A program made the position numbers and the translations under genes. The notes under the pieces were generated by a model, which had not been told where the DNA came from, searched no databases, and worked only from the letters and a program-made list of their open reading frames with translations. 59,360 nt of DNA from Planctomycetales bacterium (GTDB lineage: Bacteria; Omnitrophota; Gorgyraeia; Gygaellales; Profunditerraquicolaceae). Shown in pieces: positions 18,400-28,651 of this stretch (position 1 is its first letter; the number at the start of each line of letters is the position of its first letter). Location of the stretch: assembly GCA_005239725.1 (NCBI GenBank), contig SBBM01000038.1, forward strand, positions 1-59,360, in the 5' to 3' direction.

Positions 18400-20530
18400 G
18401 GGCTTGACTACTTTTTAATATTTGGTAAATATCAACATCGCTATTTGAATAAACTTTATACATTAATTCCTCATCAAATGACATAAGCCAGACATTTAAC
18501 TCCCTGCGTTTATCAACCAGGACATAAGATACATTAAATTTATCTCGCATTTCGATAAGTGCGCCTCTATCCTTTTTATCAAAAAATGAACTTAAAAGTA
18601 TTCGCCGGTCAGCAAAAGGGACATACGCGGGGTCTTGTTTATAAACATTGGCCCACCGATGAAATTGCGGGGTAGGAAACGTCCCTTCTAAAAAAAATCT
18701 TCGCTCAGAAAAAGCTGAATAATAAAAATATTTTTCCCGTTCCGAGAATTCCGTATAGTACCATGTTTTCTTTTCCTTCCATAAATCTTGCGTAAAATTT
18801 ACCGCTATTACCGCGTCACGGGGAGTATTTTCCCGCAGCCATCGCAAACCCTTGAACAAGCCTGCGGATAAAAGCGGTTTCTCTCCGTATCGCTTTACGT
18901 AATAATAACGGCTGACCGTAGGAAACGCACATTTCACAACGGTAGTAGTAAGCCCGGAAATAAGCAAAATCAAAACAATAAATTTTGCTGCCAAATTTTT
19001 ATGCGACTTAGAACCTATTTTAAACAACGCTGTTAAACCTTTAGTCGACATAATCGCCAGCGGAACGCTTCCATAACCAAGAAAACCCCATTCTCCTCCA
19101 TTGAGCGAGAATAGCATCGCAATAAAAAAAGAACCCAAATATAAGCTCATAAGCCAGACTTCTTCCGTATTAAGATTGAGCTTGCGGTAAATGATAAAAA
19201 GCATAAAGCCGAATATGGATAGCGGGGCATAACCGAATATAACAAAACCCGGCAAGCCTACTTTTACCAACCATAATAAACCAGGGAAATATTTATGCGC
19301 ATAATACATAGCAACAGAATTAATATCGATATCAAAGAGCAGCTTGAAGGGTGTAAACTTAACATAGTTTACATAAATTGACTGCGTATAACTTTTAGTA
19401 ATGACATACGTGACGCACATCAGGAGAAACAGGATAGCAATAACTTTATCTACATTATGCCGGATAAAGATTTGCCAAGCCAATATACCGGCTATTCCCA
19501 TAATTAATATAGGCATAAGAACGGACTTTGTGAAAGCAGATGCTGCGATCAACAATATTATAAGTGATATCTTTGCCATGCCGAAATCAGCGCTACCGCG
19601 AGTGGCTTCTGCAATCAGTACGATTAAAGCGACAAAGAAAACTATGCCCATAAGAAACCCTGGACTTTGAAAAGCAGACCAGAAAATGTAGTTAAAGAAA
19701 AGGTCATCGGCATAAAGCGCGGCTGACCCCATTTTTCTGGCGCTATTAAGGACGAATAATCCCGACAAACTGCCGATAAGCAAAACTAATGAAGCGGTCG
19801 CCACCCCTGTGAACTTGCCTATCAATTCTCTGCCTGCCCAACAAAGTACCATCGCCCATAAGAAATATAGTTCGAAGGGAAATAAACGCAACACCACCCT
19901 GCTCAGGTCTATGCCGGTTATGCTTGATGCCGTGGCGATATGAATATAAGGCAAGAAATAATACCGCATAGGTTCACCGGAAACGCTCGGATTTTGAAAA
20001 GGAAAATTATGCCACTTGACCTCACCGGCCAGGCTTAGATGCCACACCAAATCTTGATAATAAGTGACTCCCTGTGTCTCTGAAGGCAAATAGACCCCGG
20101 AAATATTGCAGAACTTTATCACCAAGATAACCCCGATGGAAATAATAATATAAGCCAGCATTTCACTATTCATAATCCTCTCTCTCTCTCTTACGTCCTT
20201 AAGCTTAGGGATTACGAAAGGAAACAGACAAAAGCCGATGAGCATCGTCCCGTAAAAAGTTATCCCCTGGCCGAGAAGGGGCCTAAATAAATATACCCAT
20301 CCCTCCAGAACATAACCCAATGCCCATCCAAGACAGAATTGCCTCAATGCAGTTCCGCGATCTTTTATCAAAACAAGATAAACAACCCAGCCCGGAAACA
20401 AGACATAGAAAAAGGAATAACTTAGATATTTAAAACAGTCAAAAAAAGTTATGCCTGATGTTACGGCAATAATCATAAAACCGCAAAGCGCCGATAAAAC
20501 AAGAATAACATTCTTTATTATATTACTCAT
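18380..20530 (-). CDS. Large GT-C-like multi-pass membrane protein
   Basis: The 716 residues form about 13 membrane helices followed by a soluble C-terminal domain of about 170 residues. The loop near 155-185, YYQDLVWHLSLAGEVKW, has the acidic placement of GT-C sugar transferases, and the LRWLRENTPRDAVIAVN region resembles the periplasmic domain of DUF2298/GT39-like proteins. Family members use polyprenyl-phosphate sugars on the outer membrane face. It could add a side sugar after flipping. The start is ATGA-coupled to the SPASM gene. The assignment is by topology, not a catalytic motif. Confidence 0.6.
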   Translation of the reverse strand: MSNIIKNVILVLSALCGFMIIAVTSGITFFDCFKYLSYSFFYVLFPGWVVYLVLIKDRGTALRQFCLGWALGYVLEGWVYLFRPLLGQGITFYGTMLIGFCLFPFVIPKLKDVRERERIMNSEMLAYIIISIGVILVIKFCNISGVYLPSETQGVTYYQDLVWHLSLAGEVKWHNFPFQNPSVSGEPMRYYFLPYIHIATASSITGIDLSRVVLRLFPFELYFLWAMVLCWAGRELIGKFTGVATASLVLLIGSLSGLFVLNSARKMGSAALYADDLFFNYIFWSAFQSPGFLMGIVFFVALIVLIAEATRGSADFGMAKISLIILLIAASAFTKSVLMPILIMGIAGILAWQIFIRHNVDKVIAILFLLMCVTYVITKSYTQSIYVNYVKFTPFKLLFDIDINSVAMYYAHKYFPGLLWLVKVGLPGFVIFGYAPLSIFGFMLFIIYRKLNLNTEEVWLMSLYLGSFFIAMLFSLNGGEWGFLGYGSVPLAIMSTKGLTALFKIGSKSHKNLAAKFIVLILLISGLTTTVVKCAFPTVSRYYYVKRYGEKPLLSAGLFKGLRWLRENTPRDAVIAVNFTQDLWKEKKTWYYTEFSEREKYFYYSAFSERRFFLEGTFPTPQFHRWANVYKQDPAYVPFADRRILLSSFFDKKDRGALIEMRDKFNVSYVLVDKRRELNVWLMSFDEELMYKVYSNSDVDIYQILKSSQAHENSPN

Positions 20531-21723
20531 AAATAACTCTTCCTGGAGATATACTTTAAACTTTTGCCTCTGACTACCCCTACCAAAAAAGAAAGCGGCT
20601 TATAGCGCGACATGGCGTTATTTATCCCGATATCTATCAGCGGACAAGTCTTACAAAGCGGTATCCCATCCCTGCCCTCCTTTAGATGCTGGCGGAATTT
20701 CTGGTAACCCTGGCTGTTCCATACTTTTTTAAACGACTCCTTTGATAAGTCTCCGAAAACAACCTGCCCGTCAAAATAAATACAACATGGATAAACTTTG
20801 CCATCCCAGGTGACCGAAGCCGTATAATAGGGGAAAAAACACGGACGGTCGCCTGCTATCGAATCTCTTATATCGGTAAATATGGTATTCAAATTCTTGC
20901 ATACCGAATTAAGTTTAAGCGCATTAGCATAATCAAAGGCCTCTTTCAAATATCTCTCATCTTCTCTGTTCAGGGAATTAGCCATTCTGCCTGCTTCGCC
21001 ATATGTATACATTTTTGTGAATGTAGGAGGGATACCGAATTCTCTAAGGCAAAACTTAAGCATATCCGTCGCTTCATGTATATTATCCTTATTCAAGGTC
21101 ATATTAAGGCCTACGATCGGGTAAATTGAATTCCTGCTTTTCTTTAATCCAATCAATGTTTTAATATTTCCAACCACTTTCTCAAAGTCTGTGCCGAAGC
21201 GCATTTTCTCCATAAGAATCTTCGTGCAGCTATCAAAGGAAACAAGTAGATGTGAAAGTTGGGCATCGATTAAACTTCGGCTAAGTTCCGCGGTTAAAAG
21301 CGTAGCATTGGTGGTTATGCGCACAACCATTTTCTTATTTCGCGCGTACCCCACCATATCTGCGATCCCTGGATGCAAAAGAGGTTCTCCGAATTGCGCC
21401 AAAGTAAGAAATACGGGATTTACCTCATCAATTATCTTCCGGTATAAAGCAAAATCCATATTCCCTCTATCCCTGGTTAATAAATCTGTCCTGGGGCAGA
21501 TCGCGCACCTTAAATTACATTTTGCACTCGACTCTATGCACAGGGCAATCGGATAAAACGACTTCTTTTCGGAGCGGATAATAGATATGCCATTGGATAC
21601 ACACTTCAATAAAAATTTAAAGCTAAAAGGTATCTCCTGGAGGACAGCCTGATATGCAACACTATCCCTGGATAACTTCTTCAAGATATAGTCCGCAACA
21701 GGATTCGTAATTTTATTCTTCAC
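20527..21723 (-). CDS. Radical SAM/SPASM domain protein
   Basis: The 398-residue protein has the radical SAM motif CNLRCAIC with cysteines at 69, 73 and 76. A C-terminal SPASM/twitch region follows with PCFFPYY, PCCIYFDG and CKTCPL cysteines for extra iron-sulfur clusters. It has no N-terminal B12 domain. SPASM proteins usually modify peptides or sugars, or act in cofactor maturation. Here it may modify a glycan precursor or a peptide acceptor, but the substrate is unknown. Confidence 0.82.
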   Translation of the reverse strand: MKNKITNPVADYILKKLSRDSVAYQAVLQEIPFSFKFLLKCVSNGISIIRSEKKSFYPIALCIESSAKCNLRCAICPRTDLLTRDRGNMDFALYRKIIDEVNPVFLTLAQFGEPLLHPGIADMVGYARNKKMVVRITTNATLLTAELSRSLIDAQLSHLLVSFDSCTKILMEKMRFGTDFEKVVGNIKTLIGLKKSRNSIYPIVGLNMTLNKDNIHEATDMLKFCLREFGIPPTFTKMYTYGEAGRMANSLNREDERYLKEAFDYANALKLNSVCKNLNTIFTDIRDSIAGDRPCFFPYYTASVTWDGKVYPCCIYFDGQVVFGDLSKESFKKVWNSQGYQKFRQHLKEGRDGIPLCKTCPLIDIGINNAMSRYKPLSFLVGVVRGKSLKYISRKSYL

Positions 21724-22456
21724 TTATTTTATTTACTTTCCTGCCAATATAAGAAAATGAATAAGCAATATTGTGGGCATTCCGGCTATTTGCTAAAAGT
21801 AAGTCCATATATTTTAAAGGAAAAAATATAATGATAAAAAGTTGGGATAAAACAGAATAAACCGCCTTACTGTTAAAAGAAAACAAAATTGCCAGATACT
21901 CTTTTAGCATACAAACGAGTGCAGAAGTCGGGCCTCCTGAAGGCAGACACTCTACCATGGCAAATCCCGAACTATCCCATAATTTAACAAATCCTTCCAT
22001 CGTAAAGCGATAATAATCTTTAGGATTGCCGTGATAACTCTGCATAAAAGGCACGGTAGAATAAACTACCCCTCCGTCTTTTAATACACGGTAAATTTCC
22101 GATATCATCTTCTGACTGTCTTCGACATGTTCGATAACGTACTCAAGAATGACTAAATCGAAAGACCCGTCCAGAAACGGCATGTTCCTGGCGTCGGCAA
22201 CAATATCTACGTTCGCAAAGGGTTCGATATCCAAATTAACACATTTATTCCCAAATCTTTTTGTCCCTGAACCAAGATTCAAAATCCCGGCATTTTCAGG
22301 CAAGCTTTTCAAGAGCCGTTTGCGGGCCCCATTAGAAATAAAAGCGGGATTAAAAATAAATTCAAAGACCGAGGCGAGCTTCGGGCTACGCCGAATAAAA
22401 TTCTTCCATCGCACCCTTAGATCGCCGGGATTTAGCTGATCATCCGTATTTTTCAT
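21713..22456 (-). CDS. class I SAM-dependent methyltransferase
   Basis: The 247 residues contain ILNLGSGT at 58-65, LDIEPFANVDIVAD near 75 and LEYVIEHVEDSQ near 108. VYSTVPFMQSYHG follows, a Methyltransf_11 fold. This version resembles the methyltransferase at 11094 in having MPF and HGNPKDYYRF, so the two may be paralogues acting on related sugars. It starts with a TAATG overlap with the FAD oxidoreductase gene. The C-terminal part has a hydrophobic segment near residue 200. Confidence 0.83.
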   Translation of the reverse strand: MKNTDDQLNPGDLRVRWKNFIRRSPKLASVFEFIFNPAFISNGARKRLLKSLPENAGILNLGSGTKRFGNKCVNLDIEPFANVDIVADARNMPFLDGSFDLVILEYVIEHVEDSQKMISEIYRVLKDGGVVYSTVPFMQSYHGNPKDYYRFTMEGFVKLWDSSGFAMVECLPSGGPTSALVCMLKEYLAILFSFNSKAVYSVLSQLFIIIFFPLKYMDLLLANSRNAHNIAYSFSYIGRKVNKISEE

Positions 22457-23877
22457 TAGTCAATTATCCTGTATTCGCTAATTCTCTTTTTAAGTTCCTC
22501 CCAAATGCCCTTCATGGGCATGCCTGCCAAAAGGCTATCAGTAATAAATCTACCCATATCCAAACAGTGATCGGCATTGTTATAATTGTAGAATCCTATC
22601 CGCCCCGAAAGAAGCAGGTTATCGACTGTCTGTAATTCATCATAAATCATCCCCAGGTCCGTTTTATAACCTACGCCATATCTGGGGTAAAACCTTGGGA
22701 AACGCCTCACCAGCGAATCTTGCACCCATTCGGGTTTAATCAATCCTATTTTTACTAAATCTACGGCACACTTATCCGCGAGCATCTTATCAGACTGTGT
22801 ATACAAAATCCCGGACTCGTAATCCGTAAAATCGCAGCATAAAACAGTTTTGCCATTAGGAACCATATCCCTATCCATATTCTTCTGCTCAAAAATACGG
22901 CTGAAAACAATATCTTTGCCGGGAAAGAATATCCAATGGTCGTCGATAACCTTCTCTTTATCCAAAAATAAATAAACCAAAATAACCGAACGATATTCTA
23001 ATTTATTGACCAGGTCCCCGGCATTTTCAATATTCTTCCCGGAGCCTTCAGGAAAAATACTCAATAACTGGTCAAGATGGATTGCCGAAATAACAATATC
23101 CGCTTCTACCGTCTTCTTGTTTCCGTTTACATTTAACAGGACCTTGCGAATACTGCCATTTTGCAGTTGAAATGATTCGGCCTTCGTTTCAGTTATGACC
23201 GAACCGCCATTCTTTACTATTTCCCGCGCCATTTTATCGGCAAGCGCACCAAAACCGCCTTTGGGATAATAAAAAAACCGGGCATCCGTGGTTGCCTTTT
23301 CTTTTTTTAGGCCCAGCGCCCTCGCTAAAACATCCAGTATATTAGCGCTGGGAATCCGCGTTTTGGCTATATCGGCAGAAAGTGTTTCAGGGCTACCCCA
23401 AACCTTATCCGCCAAAGGCTTAAAAACAAGTTCATAAAGATTATACCCGAATTTACTTACCACAAAATCTTCATAGCTTTCGATTTTTCTTTTTCGGCCT
23501 GTTCTGGCGACCATGCCCTTAAGTGTACTAATCCCGCATTGAAAAAGGTTTTTATGACCCATTTTTAATACCAGATCAGCCATACTTATCGGATAATTAA
23601 GATATTGCCCGAAAAGATAAATACCATTTTTCTTTTTGTGCTGTATAGCCTCTTCACCCAGTAACATCTTAAATTCAGCGAGTATGCCGGGAATAACCGA
23701 ATAAACTTTATGTGCGCCATAATCCAAAAGAAAATCTTTGTGCCGGAATGTCCCGCAAACACCTCCCACCGCAGATTCTTTCTCAACAACCGTAACATCA
23801 AACTTACCTGTTCGAGACAACATAAACCCGGCAGAAAGCCCACCCAAACCACCGCCCAATATCACTACCCTCTTCAC
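22456..23877 (-). CDS. FAD-dependent oxidoreductase (UDP-galactopyranose mutase / amine oxidase-like)
   Basis: This 473-residue protein begins VVILGGGLGGLSAGF, the dinucleotide-binding loop of FAD/NAD-dependent enzymes, with VVEKE near 30. A C-terminal LLSGRIGFYNYNNADHCLDMG resembles the FAD-binding ending of protoporphyrinogen oxidase and UDP-galactopyranose mutase relatives. KPLADKVWGSP and YPKGGFGAL lie in the middle. In glycan clusters such proteins are often described as UGM-like sugar mutases or oxidoreductases. Function beyond FAD redox or isomerase chemistry cannot be settled. Confidence 0.75.
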   Translation of the reverse strand: MKRVVILGGGLGGLSAGFMLSRTGKFDVTVVEKESAVGGVCGTFRHKDFLLDYGAHKVYSVIPGILAEFKMLLGEEAIQHKKKNGIYLFGQYLNYPISMADLVLKMGHKNLFQCGISTLKGMVARTGRKRKIESYEDFVVSKFGYNLYELVFKPLADKVWGSPETLSADIAKTRIPSANILDVLARALGLKKEKATTDARFFYYPKGGFGALADKMAREIVKNGGSVITETKAESFQLQNGSIRKVLLNVNGNKKTVEADIVISAIHLDQLLSIFPEGSGKNIENAGDLVNKLEYRSVILVYLFLDKEKVIDDHWIFFPGKDIVFSRIFEQKNMDRDMVPNGKTVLCCDFTDYESGILYTQSDKMLADKCAVDLVKIGLIKPEWVQDSLVRRFPRFYPRYGVGYKTDLGMIYDELQTVDNLLLSGRIGFYNYNNADHCLDMGRFITDSLLAGMPMKGIWEELKKRISEYRIID

Positions 23878-23881
23878 TAAC

Positions 23882-25315
23882 TCACCTTTCTTTTATCTTC
23901 GGCCTGAATAATATTAAAAATAATCTTCTAAATACATATTTAATATCTTTTAATTTAAGCAGGCCTATGATTTTATAAATCCGCTGAGGGTTTAAATAAT
24001 AAAAGAAAATTACCCTCACTTGAATTTTCTTCAATTCCTTCAGGGTCATGCCGTTAGGCGAATAAGTTATTTCTCCGCTCGAAAAAGAGGGCAAAAAATC
24101 ATCTCTAATCTCGGCTTTTTGAACTAATTCGTCGTAGAGCGAAGTCCCTGGCAATGGTGTAAAATTCCCGAAAGAGGCAAAATCAAGACCTATTTTATCT
24201 GGGAACCTGCCGGTATTGTAATTATCCTTTACTGACTCATTAGGAAAACCTAAAATAAAAAACCCCACTGTCTGAAATCCCGCTCTTTTAGCCAAGGCTA
24301 CTTTTTCCTTGATCAGCTCGATGGTTATGCCTTTAGAAATATATTTTAAGGTATCTGCAGAAGCAGTTTCTATTCCGAAACCAAGAGAATAAAATCCAAC
24401 CTTTTTCATAACCGAAAGCATTTCTTCATCCACAGTATCAAGGCGTATCCCGTTGGGCATAGCTATCGATATATCCAGGCTCTCATTCGCTATCCCCTGG
24501 CAAATATCGCGTACATGCTTCTTGCTGAACGTAAAGTTATCATCCATAATATGTATTTCTCTGGCCCCGTAATTAACAACCAAATCTTTAATTTCCGCAA
24601 CAACATGCGCGGGGCTCCGGCTGCGTATCTTTTTTCCGGTATTTAAACCCGAGGCGCAAAAGCGGCAAAGAAACGGGCAGCCCCTTGTTGTTATAATTGT
24701 ACCGACGGGTGAGCGCCGGTGAAAAAGCCCCATAGGGCTGCCGCCCCTAAGATAACCATCTACGTTTATAATATTTTTATAATCAATGAAATCATACTCA
24801 TCAATATCGGGATTAAATTTATTCGCGTTAACACAGGTTATGCCGTTATCTCTATAAATCAAGCCCGCGATACGATTGATATCTTCCTTTAGCCGGCCGC
24901 TCTGCAAAGACTCTACTAAGGCCGTTAAACCCAATTCCCCATCGCTAATTATGCCAAAATCGGCAGATGGTAAATCCCGGAATATTTTCTCGCGTATGGC
25001 ATTTACATGAGGCCCTCCCACTACCAAACAAACAGACTTTCCTAATTCGGATTTTATGCGGTTTAAAACTTCGCGTGTAACCAGGACAGCATGCGAAAAT
25101 ACAGTTATCCCTAAAACATCGGGTTTCTCTTCTTTAATCCGCCTGACAAACTTATCCACGCTATGATAACCCAAAACATCACTATCAATAACAACAACTT
25201 CGGCATCAGGAATATGTTTTTTTATATAGCTGCCTATATAACCCAAGCCTATTGGGAGTGTCAAAATCATAACGCTTTCCTGCGGCATAGGTGGTTTGGC
25301 TAAGACAACCTTCAT
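23882..25315 (-). CDS. B12-binding radical SAM protein
   Basis: The product has 477 residues. The N-terminal domain shows VVLAKPPMPQES and VVGGPHVNAIREK, the cobalamin-binding Rossmann pattern. The radical SAM cysteines lie at 213, 217 and 220 in CPFLCRFC. IHIMDDNFTFS, FGIETAS and TPLPGTSLYDEL follow. The N-terminal motif lacks the classic DxHxxG, which is normal for this subgroup. It is flanked by an FAD oxidoreductase gene and a methyltransferase gene, with a short gap to the first and overlap with the second. The substrate is unknown. Confidence 0.85.
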   Translation of the reverse strand: MKVVLAKPPMPQESVMILTLPIGLGYIGSYIKKHIPDAEVVVIDSDVLGYHSVDKFVRRIKEEKPDVLGITVFSHAVLVTREVLNRIKSELGKSVCLVVGGPHVNAIREKIFRDLPSADFGIISDGELGLTALVESLQSGRLKEDINRIAGLIYRDNGITCVNANKFNPDIDEYDFIDYKNIINVDGYLRGGSPMGLFHRRSPVGTIITTRGCPFLCRFCASGLNTGKKIRSRSPAHVVAEIKDLVVNYGAREIHIMDDNFTFSKKHVRDICQGIANESLDISIAMPNGIRLDTVDEEMLSVMKKVGFYSLGFGIETASADTLKYISKGITIELIKEKVALAKRAGFQTVGFFILGFPNESVKDNYNTGRFPDKIGLDFASFGNFTPLPGTSLYDELVQKAEIRDDFLPSFSSGEITYSPNGMTLKELKKIQVRVIFFYYLNPQRIYKIIGLLKLKDIKYVFRRLFLILFRPKIKER

Positions 25316-26229
25316 GTTTCTCTCTTTTTCGCGATAACCAATGTCTGGCCGACCCAGTAGGGAATATTCAAATCCCCCACGCTAAGCATGCGGCTGATAT
25401 TTTCTCCGATAGCGCCGATAGCCCCGACATAAGCTTTTGAACGGCTAAAAATATAACTTAGCGCTAACTGTTGATAATGAGGTTTAATCTTTAAAACTGA
25501 AAAACCGGAATCTCGCAGCATTTTAACCATGGTTTGGCGGGTAAAATAATATAAATGCACCGACAAAAGAAAAACCCACCTTCGTCCCATCATTCGCGCA
25601 ATCCAGCTTCCTATGTCCGGATAATTAACAACCAATAAACCGTTCTTTTTCAAAACCCTGCGGCATTCGCATAAAACGCTTTTCGGATCTGGCGTATGCT
25701 CAAGAACATCCCAAAGAGTCGCCACATCAAAGAAATCCTGCGGATATTTTTGCTCAAAAATCGTCCCCGGCTTAATGTCGACAGCGTAATGTTTCTTTCC
25801 CCACTCGCAAAGCCAACGGTTAGGTTCACAGCCATGAATATCCCATCCTCTTTGCTTGGCCACGTGCAAAAAGGAACCACCGGCCGTCCCAATATCCAGG
25901 ATTTTACCCGGATGGGGATAGAACCTCATAATCCCATCCAAACACTTACCGAAAGTAACTTCCCGCCCCTTTACCTGCGAAACAAAAGTCTCATCACTCC
26001 CGTTTCTATACGCATCCAGAATAATATTATGTTTTAAGCGGGGATTAATATAGAGAAAACCACAATTTTTGCAAGCAACCAATTGATCAATTAATAGTTC
26101 ATCACCAGATGACCTGAACTTTGCGGCATAATCTTTATCCTTCTCCAAGTCATACCTTGGTTCAAAGATTACTTTATATTCGGAATTCCCGCAAAGATTG
26201 CAATTAACTTTTTCGAAGTTATCGCTCAT
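25312..26229 (-). CDS. Methyltransferase with N-terminal zinc ribbon
   Basis: The 305-residue protein pairs a zinc site (C10, C13, C53, C56) with a SAM domain carrying ILDIGTAGG at 110-118, HGCEPN near 133 and LWDVLEHTPDP. This is the common Methyltransf_23 family of O-antigen and exopolysaccharide clusters. It starts with a TAATG overlap with the GT2 gene upstream. O-methylation of a sugar on the lipid carrier or nucleotide is inferred; the acceptor is not known. Confidence 0.85.
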   Translation of the reverse strand: MSDNFEKVNCNLCGNSEYKVIFEPRYDLEKDKDYAAKFRSSGDELLIDQLVACKNCGFLYINPRLKHNIILDAYRNGSDETFVSQVKGREVTFGKCLDGIMRFYPHPGKILDIGTAGGSFLHVAKQRGWDIHGCEPNRWLCEWGKKHYAVDIKPGTIFEQKYPQDFFDVATLWDVLEHTPDPKSVLCECRRVLKKNGLLVVNYPDIGSWIARMMGRRWVFLLSVHLYYFTRQTMVKMLRDSGFSVLKIKPHYQQLALSYIFSRSKAYVGAIGAIGENISRMLSVGDLNIPYWVGQTLVIAKKRET

Positions 26230-27164
26230 TATATTTCTTTTTCTTTTGAGACAGCAAAATAGTTGTTCTTTTTGATAAGCGCGCTAAGTTCTGCAAATCT
26301 GGTATTAACCGCGCTTAAAATTAATCCTGTGGCCAGAAACAAAAAGGCGGCAACTCCCAAGATAATCCCGCTGATAAGAAAAACATTCAGCAACCTTGTT
26401 AAAGTATACGCATAAATTATTAATAAAAAAGAACAGGCGCCCAATACAATAAAGATAAAAGTAAAGAAATGGTGCGGCTTATGATCCCGTAAAAGCATCG
26501 CCATGGTTACCATAATACGGTAGCCATCAGAAAAAGAACTTAATTTCGAAAAACTCCCTTGAGGACGGCACCTATACATAATGGGCACTTCTTTAACAAT
26601 ATATCCATGCTCCAGGGTCTGCAAAGCAAGTTCTGTTTCAATCTCAAAACCCATGGTAATCAAGGGTATATTTTTAGCAACATCTTTAGTAAAAACGCGG
26701 TACCCAGAAAGCACATCTTTATATTTCGTCCGGAAAATTAAATTAAGCACGCTGGTGATAAACCAATTGCCAAATTGATGTAGCGGACGGATTGAATTAT
26801 GATTATTCTCTCCCAGGCGATTGCCTACCACCATGTCAGCCTGGTCTTTCAAAAGAGGCTCGATTAACTTATGCACTTCCTCCGCAGGATAAGTGTCATC
26901 GCCATCAACCATAACATAAATATCCGCGTCCAGCTTTTCAAAAATAGACCTCACTACCCATCCTTTACCCTGTTTCTTTTCATGAATGATTTTTGCGCCC
27001 TCGGCAACAGCAATTTCTTGCGTCCTGTCAGTGGAATTATTATCAAAAACTACGATCTCTGCCTGCGGCAGTTCTCTTTGAAAACCATTAATTACCCTCT
27101 TTATGCTCATTTCCTCATTGTAGCAAGGGATAGCCACTACAATTTTCTTATCCTTATAGCTCAT
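26229..27164 (-). CDS. DPM1-like GT2 with C-terminal membrane helices
   Basis: The 311 residues start VVAIPCYNEEMSIKRVI, with DNNSTDRT at 41-48, DGDD at 87-90 and VMVDGDDTYPAEE. Two or more hydrophobic helices near 230-295 end the protein. This layout matches dolichol- or polyprenyl-phosphate mannosyl/glucosyl transferases that build a lipid-phosphate sugar donor. It could supply polyprenyl-phosphate sugar to the GT-C-like protein at 18380, which is an inference. Confidence 0.88.
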   Translation of the reverse strand: MSYKDKKIVVAIPCYNEEMSIKRVINGFQRELPQAEIVVFDNNSTDRTQEIAVAEGAKIIHEKKQGKGWVVRSIFEKLDADIYVMVDGDDTYPAEEVHKLIEPLLKDQADMVVGNRLGENNHNSIRPLHQFGNWFITSVLNLIFRTKYKDVLSGYRVFTKDVAKNIPLITMGFEIETELALQTLEHGYIVKEVPIMYRCRPQGSFSKLSSFSDGYRIMVTMAMLLRDHKPHHFFTFIFIVLGACSFLLIIYAYTLTRLLNVFLISGIILGVAAFLFLATGLILSAVNTRFAELSALIKKNNYFAVSKEKEI

Positions 27165-28651
27165 CCTGCCCCCTTCTGAAGTAAAAGACTCATTTGAAAC
27201 GTCCGGTAAAGAACCATCTCCATTTTTGTCTTAAACGACTTTATAAGAAAACGCAAAACCTGAGTAATAATCTTCGGAAAATGAAACAAAATCTTGTTAA
27301 AAAGAAAAACAGCATACAACCCCATCCTCTGGGAATTCAAAAATGAATAATCCCTCCTCCAGACTGGAGAGAAATTTAACTGCGAAAAATTATAGTATCC
27401 TTTAAACTCTTTAAACAATTCTGAACCCGGAACCGGAGTAATTATAAAGACCGCGATTTCATCCGCCCCTGCACCCGCCATCTCCTTTGCTATTTTCCGG
27501 GTAGCCCTTATCTCATCTTTGCCTTCTCCCGGAAAACCCAGCACAAAGCAAACCTGCGAAAAAATCTTCAGACTGTTCATTTTCTTAACCATATTTACCG
27601 CGTGATTAAGGTTAAAAGGCTTATCCATTAATTCTAAAACTTTTTCCGAGCCGCTTTCCGGAGATATCGAAATATAGTTGCATCCGGATTTCGCCATTAA
27701 CTCAAGCGTTTCTTCATTCTTGATTGTCTCCACTTTTGTCCCTGAAACAAGCTTCCAAATTACCTTAAGCCCCCGCCTTAGGATTTCCCGGCAGATCTCG
27801 CGGGTGCGTTCATCTAAAATAGTGGGATTAACATCCTCAACGTGAAACTCGCTTACACCGTAATACCTCTGCATATATTCCATTTCATCAACAATATTCT
27901 TGGCTGTCCTTGCAAGCCATTTATGGGCAGAAAAAAATGGCATAAGACAAAAGCGGCAGCCGTATACGCAACCCCGGGAGGTTAAGATCGGCAGGTATTT
28001 TTTTGTCTCAAAAGGGCCATGTCCATATTTCAAGTTCCAGTAGTTATCCAAAGGAAAATATTCCCAAGCCGGGAACCCGAGCGCGTCAAGATTGTCAATT
28101 CGCTTTTCGGGATACCGGTAGTAGATAATACCGCCTCTTTTGTACCCTAAACCATCGATATCCTCAAGGGTGCCTTTGCCTTCGATTGCCCTGATTAAAT
28201 CCAATCCCCTTATTTCCGGTTCGCCGGTTAAAATAAAATCTGCGCCATTATTATACAAATCTTCCTGCACCTCTTTTAATGAATAAGATGTAACTGCCTG
28301 GGTGTTCTCCATAATCACGGCCTGTGCCTGGGGGAAACGCGCCTTTACCGCTTTTAAAATATTCGTCAAAGCTAAATAATATGTAACATTACTGGCATAA
28401 ATAAAGATTATCCCGGCATTCACAGGAATGCGGTCAACAACTTCCTGCGTATTTAATCCCTGTATTAAAAAGTTTTCTACAACTGCGGCTTTTTTAGGAT
28501 TATCTCCGAAAGCATCTATAACCTTAAAGTCATACTCTGCTTTCTTTAAAGCTGCGGCAAAATAAGCCAGGCCGATAGGCATATAGACCACGCCTGTTGT
28601 AAATAAATCACTGCGCTGGGCTATAAGATTAGGATTAATCAGAACAATCAT
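27161..28651 (-). CDS. B12-binding radical SAM protein
   Basis: The ATG at 28651 sits in an ATGA overlap with the NeuB-like gene. It is preferred over the upstream in-frame ATG at 28723, which would add 24 residues read from within that gene. The 496-residue product has an atypical cobalamin-like N-domain, the cluster motif CVYGCRFC at 228-235, and HVEDVNPT plus SPESGSEKVL further on. Hydrophobic and basic residues at the C-terminus may face the membrane. The substrate is unknown. Confidence 0.83.
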   Translation of the reverse strand: MIVLINPNLIAQRSDLFTTGVVYMPIGLAYFAAALKKAEYDFKVIDAFGDNPKKAAVVENFLIQGLNTQEVVDRIPVNAGIIFIYASNVTYYLALTNILKAVKARFPQAQAVIMENTQAVTSYSLKEVQEDLYNNGADFILTGEPEIRGLDLIRAIEGKGTLEDIDGLGYKRGGIIYYRYPEKRIDNLDALGFPAWEYFPLDNYWNLKYGHGPFETKKYLPILTSRGCVYGCRFCLMPFFSAHKWLARTAKNIVDEMEYMQRYYGVSEFHVEDVNPTILDERTREICREILRRGLKVIWKLVSGTKVETIKNEETLELMAKSGCNYISISPESGSEKVLELMDKPFNLNHAVNMVKKMNSLKIFSQVCFVLGFPGEGKDEIRATRKIAKEMAGAGADEIAVFIITPVPGSELFKEFKGYYNFSQLNFSPVWRRDYSFLNSQRMGLYAVFLFNKILFHFPKIITQVLRFLIKSFKTKMEMVLYRTFQMSLLLQKGAG

